The notes under the pieces were generated by a model that saw nothing but the letters and a program-made list of their open reading frames with translations, made no database searches and had not been told where the DNA came from. Below, piece by piece: positions 35,350-45,207 of a stretch of DNA of 64,000 bases. Source of the stretch: Paraburkholderia sp. PGU19 (lineage in GTDB: Bacteria; Pseudomonadota; Gammaproteobacteria; Burkholderiales; Burkholderiaceae); NCBI RefSeq assembly GCF_013426915.1, contig NZ_AP023183.1, forward strand, positions 434,001-498,000, given 5' to 3'. The position numbers and the translations under genes are program-made. Position 1 is the stretch's first letter; every line of letters begins with the position of its first letter.

Positions 35350-36408
35350 ATGACCTATCCGTCCATTGCTCCTCACCCATCTGGGCACGACAATCCCTTG
35401 CTCGTCGATCTGGCGCTGCAGGGCGGCGGCTCGCATGGGGCGTTCACATGGGGGGTGCTCGACCGGCTGCTCGAAGAGTCGCGGTTGCAGATCGAGGGCG
35501 TCGCGGGCACGTCGGCAGGCGCCATGAACGCGGCCGTGCTGGTCAGCGGCTTCGAGCATGAAGGGGCTGCGGGCGCGCGCAAGGCGCTCGAGCATTTCTG
35601 GCGGCGCGTATCGGATGCCGCCGTTTTCAGCCCTTTCCGGCGCAGTCCGCTCGACAAGCTCGCGGGCCGCTGGACGCTCGATCATTCGCCGCTCTTTCTC
35701 GCGATGGACATGATCGCGCGCCTCGTATCGCCGTACGACCTCAATCCGACCTCGTTCAATCCGCTGCGCGGCATCCTCAAAGAGAGCATCGATTTCGACG
35801 CCGTGCGTGCGTCGCGCATCAAGCTGTTCGTCACCGCGACGCACGTGCGCACCGGGCAGGGCCGCGTGTTTCGCAATGCCGATCTGAAGCCCGAGGTGCT
35901 GCTTGCATCGGCGTGCCTGCCGACCTTGTTCAAGGCCGTCGAAATCGACGGCGAAGCGTACTGGGATGGCGGCTATGCCGGCAATCCGACGATCACGCCG
36001 CTGATCCGCGAAACGGATTCGACGGACACGCTGCTCGTGCAGGTCAACCCTGTCGAACGGCCGGATGCGCCGCGCTCGGCACGCGACATCATCAGCCGAC
36101 TCAACGAAGTCGCGTTCAATGCCCCCTTGCTGAAGGAGTTGCGCATGATCGCGCTGCTGCACAAGGTCGCCGACCCCGGCAACGACGAAGGGCGCCGCTG
36201 GGCGACGATGCGCATGCACCGGATCGCAAGTACGATGATGACGACGCTCGGCTATTCGTCGAAGCTCAATGCCGAATGGCACTTTCTCACGATGCTGCGC
36301 GACGAAGGGCGCCGCACGGCGCAGGCGTTTCTCGATGAACACGGCAGCTCGCTCGGCGAGCGGTCGTCGCTCGATCTCGATGCGCTGCTCGACGGAGTGC
36401 TGCGATGA
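35350..36408 (+). CDS. Patatin-like phospholipase
   Basis: A 352-residue lipid acyl hydrolase. Visible features are the oxyanion loop LALQGGGSHGAFTWG (about 22-36), the nucleophile elbow GTSAG (Ser at about 62) and the catalytic Asp in DGGYAGNP (about 210-217), giving a complete Ser-Asp dyad. GGAG lies five bases before ATG 35350. Its last codons overlap the start of the GntP permease gene (ATGA), indicating translational coupling. In related bacteria similar pairs accompany 3-hydroxybutyrate metabolism, but no such gene is in the window, so the substrate is open. Confidence 0.9.
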   Translation: MTYPSIAPHPSGHDNPLLVDLALQGGGSHGAFTWGVLDRLLEESRLQIEGVAGTSAGAMNAAVLVSGFEHEGAAGARKALEHFWRRVSDAAVFSPFRRSPLDKLAGRWTLDHSPLFLAMDMIARLVSPYDLNPTSFNPLRGILKESIDFDAVRASRIKLFVTATHVRTGQGRVFRNADLKPEVLLASACLPTLFKAVEIDGEAYWDGGYAGNPTITPLIRETDSTDTLLVQVNPVERPDAPRSARDIISRLNEVAFNAPLLKELRMIALLHKVADPGNDEGRRWATMRMHRIASTMMTTLGYSSKLNAEWHFLTMLRDEGRRTAQAFLDEHGSSLGERSSLDLDALLDGVLR

Positions 36409-37892
36409 GCGGCCCGGCGTTGTCATCGACGGCGCTGGGACTCGGGCTCGTGGGCATGCTGGCGAGCCTTGGCCTGTTGATCTGGTTCGCGTATCGCGGC
36501 TGGAGCGTGCTGCTGCTCGCACCCATTGCGGCAATGCTCGCCGCGCTGGTGTCGGGCGAGCCCGTGCTCGCGCACTGGACGCAGACCTTCATGTCGAGCA
36601 CCGCGCGCTTTCTCGCGCAGTTCTTTCCGCTGTTCCTGCTCGGCGCGCTGTTCGGCAAGCTGATGGAGGATAGCGGTTCCGTCGATGCGATTGCGCAATT
36701 AATGACCGACAAGCTCGGGCCGAGGCGCGCGGTTCTCGCCGTTGTGATCGGCGGCGCGGTCGTGACGTATGGCGGAGTGAGCCTCTTTGTCGCGTTCTTC
36801 GTGCTTGCGCCAATGGCACAGGCGTTGTTTCGTGCCGCGGACATTCCACGCCGTTTGATGCCCGCTGCGATCACACTTGGTACTTCCACATTTACGATGT
36901 CAGCGTTGCCGGGTACGCCCGCAATCCAGAACGCAATACCGATGCCATTCTTCGGCACGACGCCGTTCGCCGCGCCGGGGCTCGGCATCATTGCAAGTAT
37001 CGTGATGGTTGCGTTCGGCTTGTGGTGGCTGTCACGTCAGGAGGGCGCCGCGCGCCGCGCGGGCGAGGGCTTTGGCGATGCGCCGGATGCGCCCGTTGGC
37101 GCAAAGGATTCAAACCTGGTGCGTGAACGCGCAACGGTTTCGCAGTCGTTCGACCCCGCTGAAATCGAACGCGGCACAATCAGCGCGCGCCTTCCGCCCA
37201 TCGGTATTGCGATCGCGCCGCTCGTTGTAGTGGTGTTCGCAAACTTCGCGATGAACATCATCGTGTTGCGGCATATCGATGCGTTGTATCTGGCGGAGCC
37301 GCGTTGGGGTGGGACGACGCTGTCTGCCGTGAGCGGCGTATGGGGCGTGTCGGTGGCGCTGGCCCTCGCCGTCGTGCTTTTGGTTATGATGAACCGGGGG
37401 CGGCTCGGCACGTTGCGTGAGAGCGTCGATGCGGGCGCGAATGCTTCCGTGTTGCCGGTGCTGAGCGTCGGGAGTCTCGTTGGCTATGGGGCGGTGATTG
37501 CGGCGCTGCCTGCGTTCGAAGTGGTGCGTGCGTGGGTGCTGGGGATTGGCGGCGGGCCGCTTGTTTCGCTGGCTGTCGCGACGAATCTGCTTGCGGCTTT
37601 GACGGGGTCGGCGTCAGGTGGACTCACGATCGCGCTTGATGCGCTTGGCAGCACGTATTTGCAACTGGCGGCGCAACATCATATCGATCCTGCGTTGCTG
37701 CATCGCGTGGCCGTCATGTCATCGGGTACGTTGGATAGCCTTCCACACAACGGCGCGGTGGTCACCCTGCTGTCGGTTTGCGGCACGACGCACAAGCAAA
37801 GCTATCGGGATATGGTGATGGTCGGCATGGTCGGTGCGCTTGCAGCGCTGGTTGTGGTGATTGTGCTGGGGACGCTGGTGCAAAGCTTTTAA
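36405..37892 (+). CDS. GntP-family permease
   Basis: A 495-residue polytopic membrane protein with about 12-13 hydrophobic segments and GntP/CitM-type signatures (TYGGVSLFVAFFVLAPMAQAL; TFTMSALPGTPAIQNAIP; LTGSASGGLTIALDALG; SSGTLDSLPHNGAVVTLL). It should import a small organic acid such as gluconate or a hydroxyacid by proton symport. It overlaps the patatin gene by 4 bp. Pairing with a lipase-like hydrolase suggests uptake linked to hydroxyalkanoate or fatty-acid use. Confidence 0.88.
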   Translation: MSGPALSSTALGLGLVGMLASLGLLIWFAYRGWSVLLLAPIAAMLAALVSGEPVLAHWTQTFMSSTARFLAQFFPLFLLGALFGKLMEDSGSVDAIAQLMTDKLGPRRAVLAVVIGGAVVTYGGVSLFVAFFVLAPMAQALFRAADIPRRLMPAAITLGTSTFTMSALPGTPAIQNAIPMPFFGTTPFAAPGLGIIASIVMVAFGLWWLSRQEGAARRAGEGFGDAPDAPVGAKDSNLVRERATVSQSFDPAEIERGTISARLPPIGIAIAPLVVVVFANFAMNIIVLRHIDALYLAEPRWGGTTLSAVSGVWGVSVALALAVVLLVMMNRGRLGTLRESVDAGANASVLPVLSVGSLVGYGAVIAALPAFEVVRAWVLGIGGGPLVSLAVATNLLAALTGSASGGLTIALDALGSTYLQLAAQHHIDPALLHRVAVMSSGTLDSLPHNGAVVTLLSVCGTTHKQSYRDMVMVGMVGALAALVVVIVLGTLVQSF

Positions 37893-37960
37893 ACTGCTCT
37901 CTGACGTACTCCAACAATGCGCCTGGAAATAACCACCGTCACTTTCCAACAAGGACTGCA

Positions 37961-38839
37961 ATGGCCATGCTGAACATTCTCGCCGAGCTCCATCCAAGTC
38001 GATGGACCTTCCTCTGGAATGCGCTTACCGCGTTCTCTCTACAGCTATGCTCCGCCGTGCTGATTCTCGTGCTCGGTTGGTGGATAGCGCGCCGCGTGTC
38101 GCGGTGGCTCGGCCGCACGCTCACCCGCCAGTCGCGCGTCGACGCGACGCTGCGCCCGATTCTCTGCGACGCGAGCCTGTTAGGCATCCGCATTGTCGCG
38201 ATCGTCGGCGCGCTGTCGGAACTCGGCATCCAGACGGCAAGCATCGTCGCCGTCCTGGGGGCCGCCGGTCTCGCGATTGGTCTCGCGCTGCAAGGCACGA
38301 TGCAGAACATCGCGGCCGGCATCATGCTGTTGCTGCTGCGGCCGTTCAAGGTCGGCGACTTTATCGACGGCGGAGCAGGCAACATCGCGGGCACCGTCGT
38401 CGAAGTCAGCCTCTTCACGACGCGCCTCACCAAACCGGACGGCATCTGCGAATATGTGCCGAACAGTACGCTGTGGACCAATTCAATCCGCAACTACAGT
38501 CGCAATCCGACACGCCGTCTCGACCTCGAAATCGAAGTTTCCGTGCGCGACGATGTGGATCGCGCGCTGGACGCGCTGCGCTCCCTCGCGGTCGCCGATC
38601 CGCGCGCGCTCAAGGATCCCGCACCGCAGGTGATGGTCAGCCGCTTCGACGACAGTACGGCCGTGCTGAACATCCGTGTGTGGGCGAACATCGATGTGTT
38701 TTGGGACATGCGCTGGAATCTCGCGCGCCAGGTTCGGCAGGCGCTGAACGACGCCCACTGCTCGTTGCCGCTGCGCACCCGCGAGTTGCACATCGTGCAG
38801 AGCACACTCGCCAGTCCACAGGCATCCGCGGCACAGTAA
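37961..38839 (+). CDS. MscS-family mechanosensitive channel
   Basis: A 292-residue small-conductance mechanosensitive channel protein. There are three N-terminal membrane helices (residues about 15-40, 65-85, 90-115); the pore helix is the Gly/Ala-rich AVLGAAGLAIGLALQGTMQN. The beta domain includes FKVGDFIDGGAGNIAGTV and YVPNSTLWTNSIRNYSRNP, and a C-terminal alpha/beta domain follows. ATG 37961 has AAGGA upstream; a second Met two codons later is possible. It opens under membrane tension to release osmolytes. It is 68 bp after the permease and possibly co-transcribed. Confidence 0.92.
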   Translation: MAMLNILAELHPSRWTFLWNALTAFSLQLCSAVLILVLGWWIARRVSRWLGRTLTRQSRVDATLRPILCDASLLGIRIVAIVGALSELGIQTASIVAVLGAAGLAIGLALQGTMQNIAAGIMLLLLRPFKVGDFIDGGAGNIAGTVVEVSLFTTRLTKPDGICEYVPNSTLWTNSIRNYSRNPTRRLDLEIEVSVRDDVDRALDALRSLAVADPRALKDPAPQVMVSRFDDSTAVLNIRVWANIDVFWDMRWNLARQVRQALNDAHCSLPLRTRELHIVQSTLASPQASAAQ

Positions 38840-38901
38840 CCGCTTAATGCATGTAGTCGGGCAAAGGACGGATAAAGGGAGGTAAGGTTGCCCAGACCCA
38901 A

Positions 38902-39975
38902 CTACAGCGCAGGCAGATTGACGCTCGTGGACAGACGCCCATTTTTTGAAAGCAACACGGCGATCGGTCGCGTCATCGGAAATTGCGAGCAGATGATGGT
39001 TGTGCTCACCATGATTGGAATTGCAAGGAAAGCGCCCGCCACGCCCCATATCGCCGACCAGATCGCCATTCCGGCGAGGATTGCGAAGGGGCTCAGGTTG
39101 AGCGAGTTACCCATCAGATACGGATCCAGCACGTTGCCAACCAGGAAATGAATCGCCGTCAACGATATCAGCAGTGCAAGCGTCTCGCCCGACTGTCCAA
39201 ACTGCACAAGAGACATCAGTGTAGGAAAGAAAATGCCGAGCACCGACCCAATATACGGGATGTAATTAAGCAACGCGATCAACATAGCCCACAGACCTGC
39301 GAACTCCAGTCCCATGAGCTTCATCACCCCCCAGCAAAGCACGCCCTGGACGAGACCGAGGATGGTCTTTAGCGCAAGATAGGCACCAATGCGGTCATTA
39401 ATGTCGTCGATCACGCTGCTGATTCTTGCAGCGCTTTGCGCGTTGGGTGCCATGGCCGCCAGCTTGTCAGCGAACATCCTCCTTTCGATCAGCAGGAAGC
39501 ACGCATAGAGGGCAACCACAAATACCTTCACCATGAATCCGGAAAGCGACGCGACCATGGTGCCGATGAGCGACTGAATATTTAGCTGTGCCACCACGCC
39601 GCGCCGGAGGGAATCCCAGGTGGGCTCCGTGTCAATCCGCAGAAGCAAAGCGCCTTTATGCAATTGGGTCAGTACCGACTCCTGGTAGCGGGGCGCGAGC
39701 GCCAGCATGGCGTCCTTGTTGGCAGCCACCATAGTCACGGCGAGGAAAATGACACCCGCAAGCAGCAGTATTGAAAGCGCATAACAGACCGATACCGGGA
39801 GCACCGGCCCAATTACGGGAACCCGGCCAAGCATCCGAACGGATCCTACGATGACGTAGACCACGATAATGCTGAAAACAATGGGAACGAATACGGCACT
39901 ACCTGCATACAGCAGCCAGCCGATGATGAGAATTATCACGAGCACATGGACGGATGCATGCAATCGGTCATTCAT
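38902..39975 (-). CDS. AI-2E (TqsA/YdiK) family transporter
   Basis: A 357-residue permease with eight predicted membrane helices in the AI-2E pattern: an N-terminal pair, a long periplasmic loop (about 85-145), then the conserved second half with FLLIERRMFADKLAAMAP, ALKTILGLVQGVLCWGVM, NYIPYIGSVLGIFFPTLMSL and NVLDPYLMGNSLNLSPFAI. Members export autoinducer-2 or exchange Na+/H+; specificity cannot be deduced. It is convergent with the MscS gene. Confidence 0.9.
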   Translation of the reverse strand: MNDRLHASVHVLVIILIIGWLLYAGSAVFVPIVFSIIVVYVIVGSVRMLGRVPVIGPVLPVSVCYALSILLLAGVIFLAVTMVAANKDAMLALAPRYQESVLTQLHKGALLLRIDTEPTWDSLRRGVVAQLNIQSLIGTMVASLSGFMVKVFVVALYACFLLIERRMFADKLAAMAPNAQSAARISSVIDDINDRIGAYLALKTILGLVQGVLCWGVMKLMGLEFAGLWAMLIALLNYIPYIGSVLGIFFPTLMSLVQFGQSGETLALLISLTAIHFLVGNVLDPYLMGNSLNLSPFAILAGMAIWSAIWGVAGAFLAIPIMVSTTIICSQFPMTRPIAVLLSKNGRLSTSVNLPAL

Positions 39976-40299
39976 GGTCAGTCTCCCGCGTCGCTCGCGA
40001 ATAGATCCCGTGTTGCCATCAGTCTGGCTGGTTCACCACGGGGCGCGCGGCTGGTAACCGGCACATTGCACTTTTTCGAGGCTGCAAGTCAACGGTTCCT
40101 GTGCTGTTTGAGCCGAGCTTCTTTGCACGTCGTGGGTCAGCGAGCATTCGCGACGCCATGCGTGCCGTATGTATCCCGGCCAAAGATCCCGGGGGAACTG
40201 GCTGCGCACGGGAACCCCGGTGGGCGTATCTGAGGCCGTGTACATCGAAAGGCGTGCCCAGCCCAAGGTAAAGGAGATGCTATTCAAAGTGTGCTCCAA

Positions 40300-40546
40300 C
40301 TGCGGTTGTGTTGCATGCGCCCGCAGGGGTGGTCGTCAGTCGACGGGCTCCGCAGCAGCAGCGGGTGCAGCAGCGGGAATGCGGACGGGCGACATCATCG
40401 TCGCCGTGAACGGAACGGTTGGGACAGGCGTCGAGCAACTCCGGCAACTGGTGCAGATGGCCGCCAGGGCGAGCCGGCGTATGTCCATCACCGTCAACCG
40501 GGAAGGTACAACGCTGTCTGTTCCCGTGATCCTCATAGCGGCGTGA
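40300..40546 (+). pseudogene. PDZ-domain remnant of a DegP/HtrA-like protease
   Basis: The frame ending at 40546 contains AAAGMRTGDIIVAVNGTVGT, VEQLRQLVQMAARA and SITVNREGTTLSVPVIL, the second half of a PDZ domain as in HtrA proteases. The expected strand before it (GVVVSRRAP...) is in a different frame, so there is a frameshift around 40350. The protease domain is absent. This is a 3' relic. Confidence 0.55.
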
Positions 40547-40626
40547 GATGGGGCGACTGCCGACGTTGCCCCCGTGTCCCGTGTTCCGTGCGGCACGACA
40601 CCGTCACAGTCGACCCGACATTCGCG

Positions 40627-42237
40627 CTACAGGAGCCATTCGATAGGCAGTATGGAAAAGAACAGCACACTGAGCCGGTCGAACCAAGTGGAATTCGGCT
40701 CGGTGTCATACCTGATGGTGATGCCCGCAGACTGTCGGGTCCAATACAGCTTGCCGTCGCTGTTCAGGTGTACCTCGTAGGCCAGCGCAGGAGCCAGCTT
40801 CCAGAATACGGATTCGATCCGCAGCGCGAGCTCCGGGCTTTCGATGACAAATCCCAGCTCTGTATTCAGGTTCGCTGAACGGGGATCGAAATTCAGCGAA
40901 CCCACGAAGACGCGCTCGGAATCAACCGCAAATGTTTTTGCATGAAGACTCGAGCCTGAACTGCCGAACACGCCCATGCTGTAGTACTTGTGAGCCGTGG
41001 CGCCCGCCGCGCGACGCAGTTCGTACAGGCGCACGCCCCCTCGAAGTAGCTCCGCGCGCCGTTTTCCGTAGCCGGCATGGACGGGAACGACATCCGTTGC
41101 TTCGAGGGAGTTGGTCATTATCCGCACGGTGGTACCCGCGGCGGCGAGCTGCGCGAAGAAGCGGGTGCCGTCTTCGCCCGGCACGAAATAAGGGGAAACG
41201 AGGTCGAGTTCGTGTGCCGGACCGCCCAGCGTTGTACCCAGTTGGGATAACACGAGCGAGCCGGGAGCCGCCGCACCCAGTGCTTTGGCCGGGTCATCGC
41301 TGACGAGGCGGGTCTCGGCCCATTCCAGCGGCAGGGACCCATCGACCAGGCGCCGCACGTCGGTCGTCTTCCTTAGCGCTTCGATATACGCAGCGGCCGC
41401 CGGGTTGTGCTCGACTGCGCGCGCAGCCGCGTCGAGTGTGCCGAGCTGGTCTGCACGCGCGGATGGAAGGATCAGCCCAACGGGGTAGGACGATGCACTG
41501 GCCCAGTATCGGTCGAAGTCGTGTGCCACATCGCTTGCGGCAGAACCGATTGCCAGCACATCGAGATCTGCGAATACCACGCCGTCATGGGCGCCGAAAT
41601 ATTCGTCGCCGATGTTTCGGCCACCGATGATGGTTGCAATGCCATCGGCAGTTAGCGATTTGTTGTGCATACGCCTGTTCAGCCGCGTGAAGTCTGTCAG
41701 AAAGCCAATGAATTTCGGTTTTCGCGTGACAAACGGATTGAACAGGCGCACTTCGATGTTAGGCCGGGCGGCTAGCGCGGACAAGGTATCGTCCATGGAC
41801 GAGGGTATGCCGTTGTCGTCCAGCAAAAGCCTCACGCGCACGCCGCGACTGGCCGCCCCCTGCAGTTCTTCGAGCAGCAATGTGCCTGTCAGGTCGCCGC
41901 GCCAGATGTAGTACTGGACATCCAACGTACGCTCGGCCGTGCGGACCAGATCGACGCGCGCCGCAAACGACTCAAGCGGGTCCGCCAGCGGATCGATGCC
42001 GGTAAGCCCGGGATGGCGTGCCAGTTCCTGCTCGGTCGCCCGGCCGAGCCGGGTGGTCCGCGCCTCTTCGGCCGTCAGCGCGGTCGATTGCGGACGCTCC
42101 CCGAGCGGAGGAAGACGGCAGCCCATCAGCATCGCCACGCAGAGCGCAGAAAGCACCGCCGCACCGTATCGGCTCACGATGCAAAAGGTCAGTGAGGCGG
42201 TCACGATTTCTACCCACTTCGCACAGGGTCGGTCCAT
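40627..42237 (-). CDS. Phospholipase D-family lipoprotein
   Basis: A phosphatidyltransferase/PLD-like protein of about 536 residues with two HKD motifs: HNKSLTADG near residue 190 and HAKTFAVDSERVFVGSLNF near 435. The N-terminus is ambiguous. An internal GTG at 42174 would give a 20-residue lipoprotein signal (VSRYGAAVLSALCVAMLMGC) with the lipobox LMGC, so the mature protein is probably an outer or inner membrane lipoprotein facing the periplasm. Two-HKD proteins of this size include cardiolipin synthase-like enzymes. No partner gene is adjacent; the USP gene is divergent. Confidence 0.85.
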   Translation of the reverse strand: MDRPCAKWVEIVTASLTFCIVSRYGAAVLSALCVAMLMGCRLPPLGERPQSTALTAEEARTTRLGRATEQELARHPGLTGIDPLADPLESFAARVDLVRTAERTLDVQYYIWRGDLTGTLLLEELQGAASRGVRVRLLLDDNGIPSSMDDTLSALAARPNIEVRLFNPFVTRKPKFIGFLTDFTRLNRRMHNKSLTADGIATIIGGRNIGDEYFGAHDGVVFADLDVLAIGSAASDVAHDFDRYWASASSYPVGLILPSARADQLGTLDAAARAVEHNPAAAAYIEALRKTTDVRRLVDGSLPLEWAETRLVSDDPAKALGAAAPGSLVLSQLGTTLGGPAHELDLVSPYFVPGEDGTRFFAQLAAAGTTVRIMTNSLEATDVVPVHAGYGKRRAELLRGGVRLYELRRAAGATAHKYYSMGVFGSSGSSLHAKTFAVDSERVFVGSLNFDPRSANLNTELGFVIESPELALRIESVFWKLAPALAYEVHLNSDGKLYWTRQSAGITIRYDTEPNSTWFDRLSVLFFSILPIEWLL

Positions 42238-42338
42238 ACCCACCGCCGAGAGTCGTTACGAATGTCGGAACCGGGCGAACTGGACTAAACTCGCAAGTGC
42301 GCCTCGTGTATGTTTCATTTCGCTTGAGAAGCGGCACT

Positions 42339-42761
42339 ATGACTGTAATCGTTCTTGCAGTGGATGGCTCCCCGCAGAGCACGACAGCAGCCCAGCGACT
42401 TGTCGAACGACCGTTCCTGCAGGCCCCACTGATCCTGCACGTCGTGCATGTGTCGCCCATGGTGGGCAGAACCGGTCTGCATACAGCTGAATTCCAGCAG
42501 GAAAACCAGCAGGAAGCCAATCGGGCATTCGAAGCGGCCAAAGCTGTGCTACAGCCAGTCGTGTCAGATGTACATCTGCACTGGAAGCACGGCGATGCGG
42601 CAACCGAGGTCACGCGGCTTGCGTCGGAAGTGAAGGCGGATGTTGTCGCAGTAGGTGCCAAGGGGCGGGGTGCCGTGTTGACGGCTATCGTGGGATCCGT
42701 TGCATCGAGCATCATTCAGAAAGCGACCGTCCCTGTCATCGTCATCAATACGGTCAGTTAG
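42339..42761 (+). CDS. Universal stress protein (UspA family)
   Basis: A 140-residue single USP domain. It has the N-terminal strand IVLAVDGSPQSTTAAQRLV with the nucleotide-contacting Asp, VVHVSP after the second strand and the ATP-binding loop GAKGRGAVLTAIVGSVASSI (G-2x-G-9x-G-S pattern). It should bind ATP and respond to stress or oxygen limitation. The start ATG 42339 is 101 bp from the divergent phospholipase D start. Confidence 0.9.
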   Translation: MTVIVLAVDGSPQSTTAAQRLVERPFLQAPLILHVVHVSPMVGRTGLHTAEFQQENQQEANRAFEAAKAVLQPVVSDVHLHWKHGDAATEVTRLASEVKADVVAVGAKGRGAVLTAIVGSVASSIIQKATVPVIVINTVS

Positions 42762-42783
42762 ATCCTCCCGGCACGCCAGTTTT

Positions 42784-44478
42784 TTATTGCGCGGCCACCT
42801 GCACATCGTTCAACGATCGACTGGCCCTGGCGATGGCACGGGACAGCCGGGCGACTTCGTTGAGATGCTCGATCATGTCGTTCGACAGACGAAAATTGAC
42901 CGCATCTTCCTGGCTGTGCAGTTGCAGGTCTGACAGGATGTGCTGACGCGCGATGTCCGCCTGCACTTCGATCTCAAGCTTTGCGTTGAGGATGCGCGTC
43001 ACATCTTCCGCTTCCGGATGTGCGATCGTCTTCACAGCAAGCGCGAAATGTTCGATCACTGCCGTGACAAACCGGGAAGTTTCGGGGCTGCGTAACCCGG
43101 TGATGTCCGCGCCCTGCGCGAGCCGTCGCTGGCTCAGTGCAAGCATGCTGGTGGTGGCAACTTCCCGTATCGCGTCCAGACAAGTCGCGATACGCGCCAG
43201 GTCCACCAGTTGCCTCCCTTCGTCATCGGTATGGATGGCCTCCGAAAGCTTGCCAACATAGGTGAGAATGGCCGTGCTGAGGGTATCGGCAGCTTTGTCT
43301 TCGTCCGTCAGCGCGCCAAGAGCCGGCGCACTGCTTTCGATGACAAGCGCTGCACTCCGCTCGACCAGATTCTTGACCTGTTTGCCGAGCGAGACCAGTT
43401 CGAGCTGTACGCGGGTGATCGCCAGCGCCGGCATTTCCACCAGCGTGTCATCGAGATAGCGCGGCACGCCCGGATCCTGCCAGCTCTTGTGCGACGACGG
43501 AGCAAGCCGTTCGGCGAGCTTGCCGATGGGCTTCGTGAACCAGATCAGCACCGCTGTACAAAACACGCTGAACACTGTATGGGCATTGGCTGCCTGACGT
43601 GGAGTTTCGGCCGCGAGGCGGGCGGCGCCCGTCAGTTCAGGCGCGGACGGCGAGATCTGGCGAATGAAGTCGGCATACTGCGGAATCACGAAGGCGAGAA
43701 ACAGGACGCCGAGCAGATTGAAGAGCAGGTGGACGATGCCGACCTGCGCGGCTTCCGCCGACTTGCCGATCGACGCCAACAGCGCCGTGCCGCAGGTTCC
43801 CACATTGGCCCCCAGAATTAGCGCGATGCCAGATTCAAGCGGAATCAATCCCTGGCTGCCTAGAGCAATAACGATCGCGAGCGTGGCAGCCGAACTTTGC
43901 ACGATCGCCGTAAAGACCGCGCCAATCACAATGCCGAGCAATGGATTGCGCATGTCCTGCATCGCGGCAATGAACGGCTCATAGTTACGCAGGGGCCGCG
44001 TGGCGTTACCCATGAACTCGATGCCGAGAAACAGCAGGCCGAGGCCGAGCAGGATGCCACCGAGCTCGCGTGCCAATTGACGTTTGGAGAAACCGTATAG
44101 CAGGAAGCCGCCGGCGAGGAGGAATGGCGTAATCGCCGAGACATTGAATGCGATGATCTGCGCAGTCAGCGTCGAGCCGATATTGGCGCCCATGATCATC
44201 GGGATCGACTGCTGGAGCGTCATGAGTCCAGCGGACACGAAGCCAACCAGCAGTACGGTGGTAATGGTCGACGAATTCAGCAGCGCCGTGATGCCCGCGC
44301 CAGCGAACACGCCACGAAACCGGTTGGCCGTCAGCGTGCCCAGCAGCGACTGCAAACGGGACCCGGCGATCGCCTTGAGTCCCCCTGTCATGAGTTCCAG
44401 TCCAAACAGGAACAGGGCCAGGCCGCCGACCAGCAAGCCGACGATTTCGATCAGGTTCAGGTTGGCACCAGGCTGCAT
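42784..44478 (-). CDS. Na/Pi cotransporter family protein with PhoU-like domain
   Basis: A 564-residue protein from ATG 44478 (MQPGANLNLIEIVG). It has about eight membrane helices arranged as two inverted Na/Pi repeats: ALLNSSTITTVLLVGFVSAG and AIVQSSAATLAIVIALGSQG carry the NSS/QSS signatures, with GANIGSTLTA and GANVGTCGTALLA. The C-terminal 220 residues are a PhoU-like helical bundle. It probably transports phosphate with sodium and senses phosphate status. The gene ends 22 bp from the convergent usp gene. Confidence 0.9.
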   Translation of the reverse strand: MQPGANLNLIEIVGLLVGGLALFLFGLELMTGGLKAIAGSRLQSLLGTLTANRFRGVFAGAGITALLNSSTITTVLLVGFVSAGLMTLQQSIPMIMGANIGSTLTAQIIAFNVSAITPFLLAGGFLLYGFSKRQLARELGGILLGLGLLFLGIEFMGNATRPLRNYEPFIAAMQDMRNPLLGIVIGAVFTAIVQSSAATLAIVIALGSQGLIPLESGIALILGANVGTCGTALLASIGKSAEAAQVGIVHLLFNLLGVLFLAFVIPQYADFIRQISPSAPELTGAARLAAETPRQAANAHTVFSVFCTAVLIWFTKPIGKLAERLAPSSHKSWQDPGVPRYLDDTLVEMPALAITRVQLELVSLGKQVKNLVERSAALVIESSAPALGALTDEDKAADTLSTAILTYVGKLSEAIHTDDEGRQLVDLARIATCLDAIREVATTSMLALSQRRLAQGADITGLRSPETSRFVTAVIEHFALAVKTIAHPEAEDVTRILNAKLEIEVQADIARQHILSDLQLHSQEDAVNFRLSNDMIEHLNEVARLSRAIARASRSLNDVQVAAQ

Positions 44479-44664
44479 GGCGACGCGACCTCGCAAACCG
44501 GAGATCGTGCCATTGTACGAGCTTCCTCAATCAATTCATGCGGCTTTCTGAGCCGGGTCAAAAACAGGGGAGGCATCTGCTGGCTTGCCGTATCGGGTGA
44601 GGTACGGTAAAAAGGCATCGAACGTTCCGGAACATGGACGCCCCGTGGGATGTGCGCCGCCACG

Positions 44665-45207
44665 TCAGGATGGGTTTCTCCGAGGACGTCCTCCCGTTCC
44701 GCCCTGAGGAGGGCGCGCGGTATTTCCAGGAGGGCGGCTACCAGGCGGACGCGGTTGAACGTGCCCTGGCCAATGTCCCGGACCGGGGCCGGGTGGAGGG
44801 TGGTGGGCCCAGCGCCGCTGATCGCGGTACCAGGGCTTCCCCCGATAATGACTACCCCAATACGCTCCGATTGAAAACGCAACGACCGGAAGGCCGACCA
44901 CAGGTCCGTAGGAGATAACCGGGACATAGCTGCCCTGGTATGGATAGTTCAGCGACCTTGCATAAATCCATCCGCGCGAACGGGGCAAAATCACATCACA
45001 CCACGAGTAGTCGCTCAGGCAACCTGCGACCATCACAGGTGTACCGCGCGAAAGTTGCGCGACGATCGGATAGTCGCGCCTTGGCCCCGCGCGCAGATTG
45101 GCTGGCCTGTTTGTGAACGCCTGCGATTGCCCCATTCCCACCGCGGGAAATGTGAGAAGACACGCGAGTGCAAGAAACGCATGGTGCGCGATTGGTCGAG
45201 GCATCAC
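44665..45207 (-). CDS. Exported bacterial SH3-domain protein
   Basis: A 180-residue protein with a signal peptide (residues 1-28, ending VGMGQSQA). A bacterial SH3 domain follows (ANLRAGPRRDYPIVAQLSRG, DYSWCDVILPRSRGWIYARS), then a Tyr/Gly segment and a long Pro/Gly/His-rich tail (about 135-180) that is low complexity. SH3b domains often bind peptidoglycan. GAGGAA precedes the ATG. The tail is unusually Pro-rich and likely disordered. Confidence 0.8.
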   Translation of the reverse strand: MMPRPIAHHAFLALACLLTFPAVGMGQSQAFTNRPANLRAGPRRDYPIVAQLSRGTPVMVAGCLSDYSWCDVILPRSRGWIYARSLNYPYQGSYVPVISYGPVVGLPVVAFSIGAYWGSHYRGKPWYRDQRRWAHHPPPGPGPGHWPGHVQPRPPGSRPPGNTARPPQGGTGGRPRRNPS

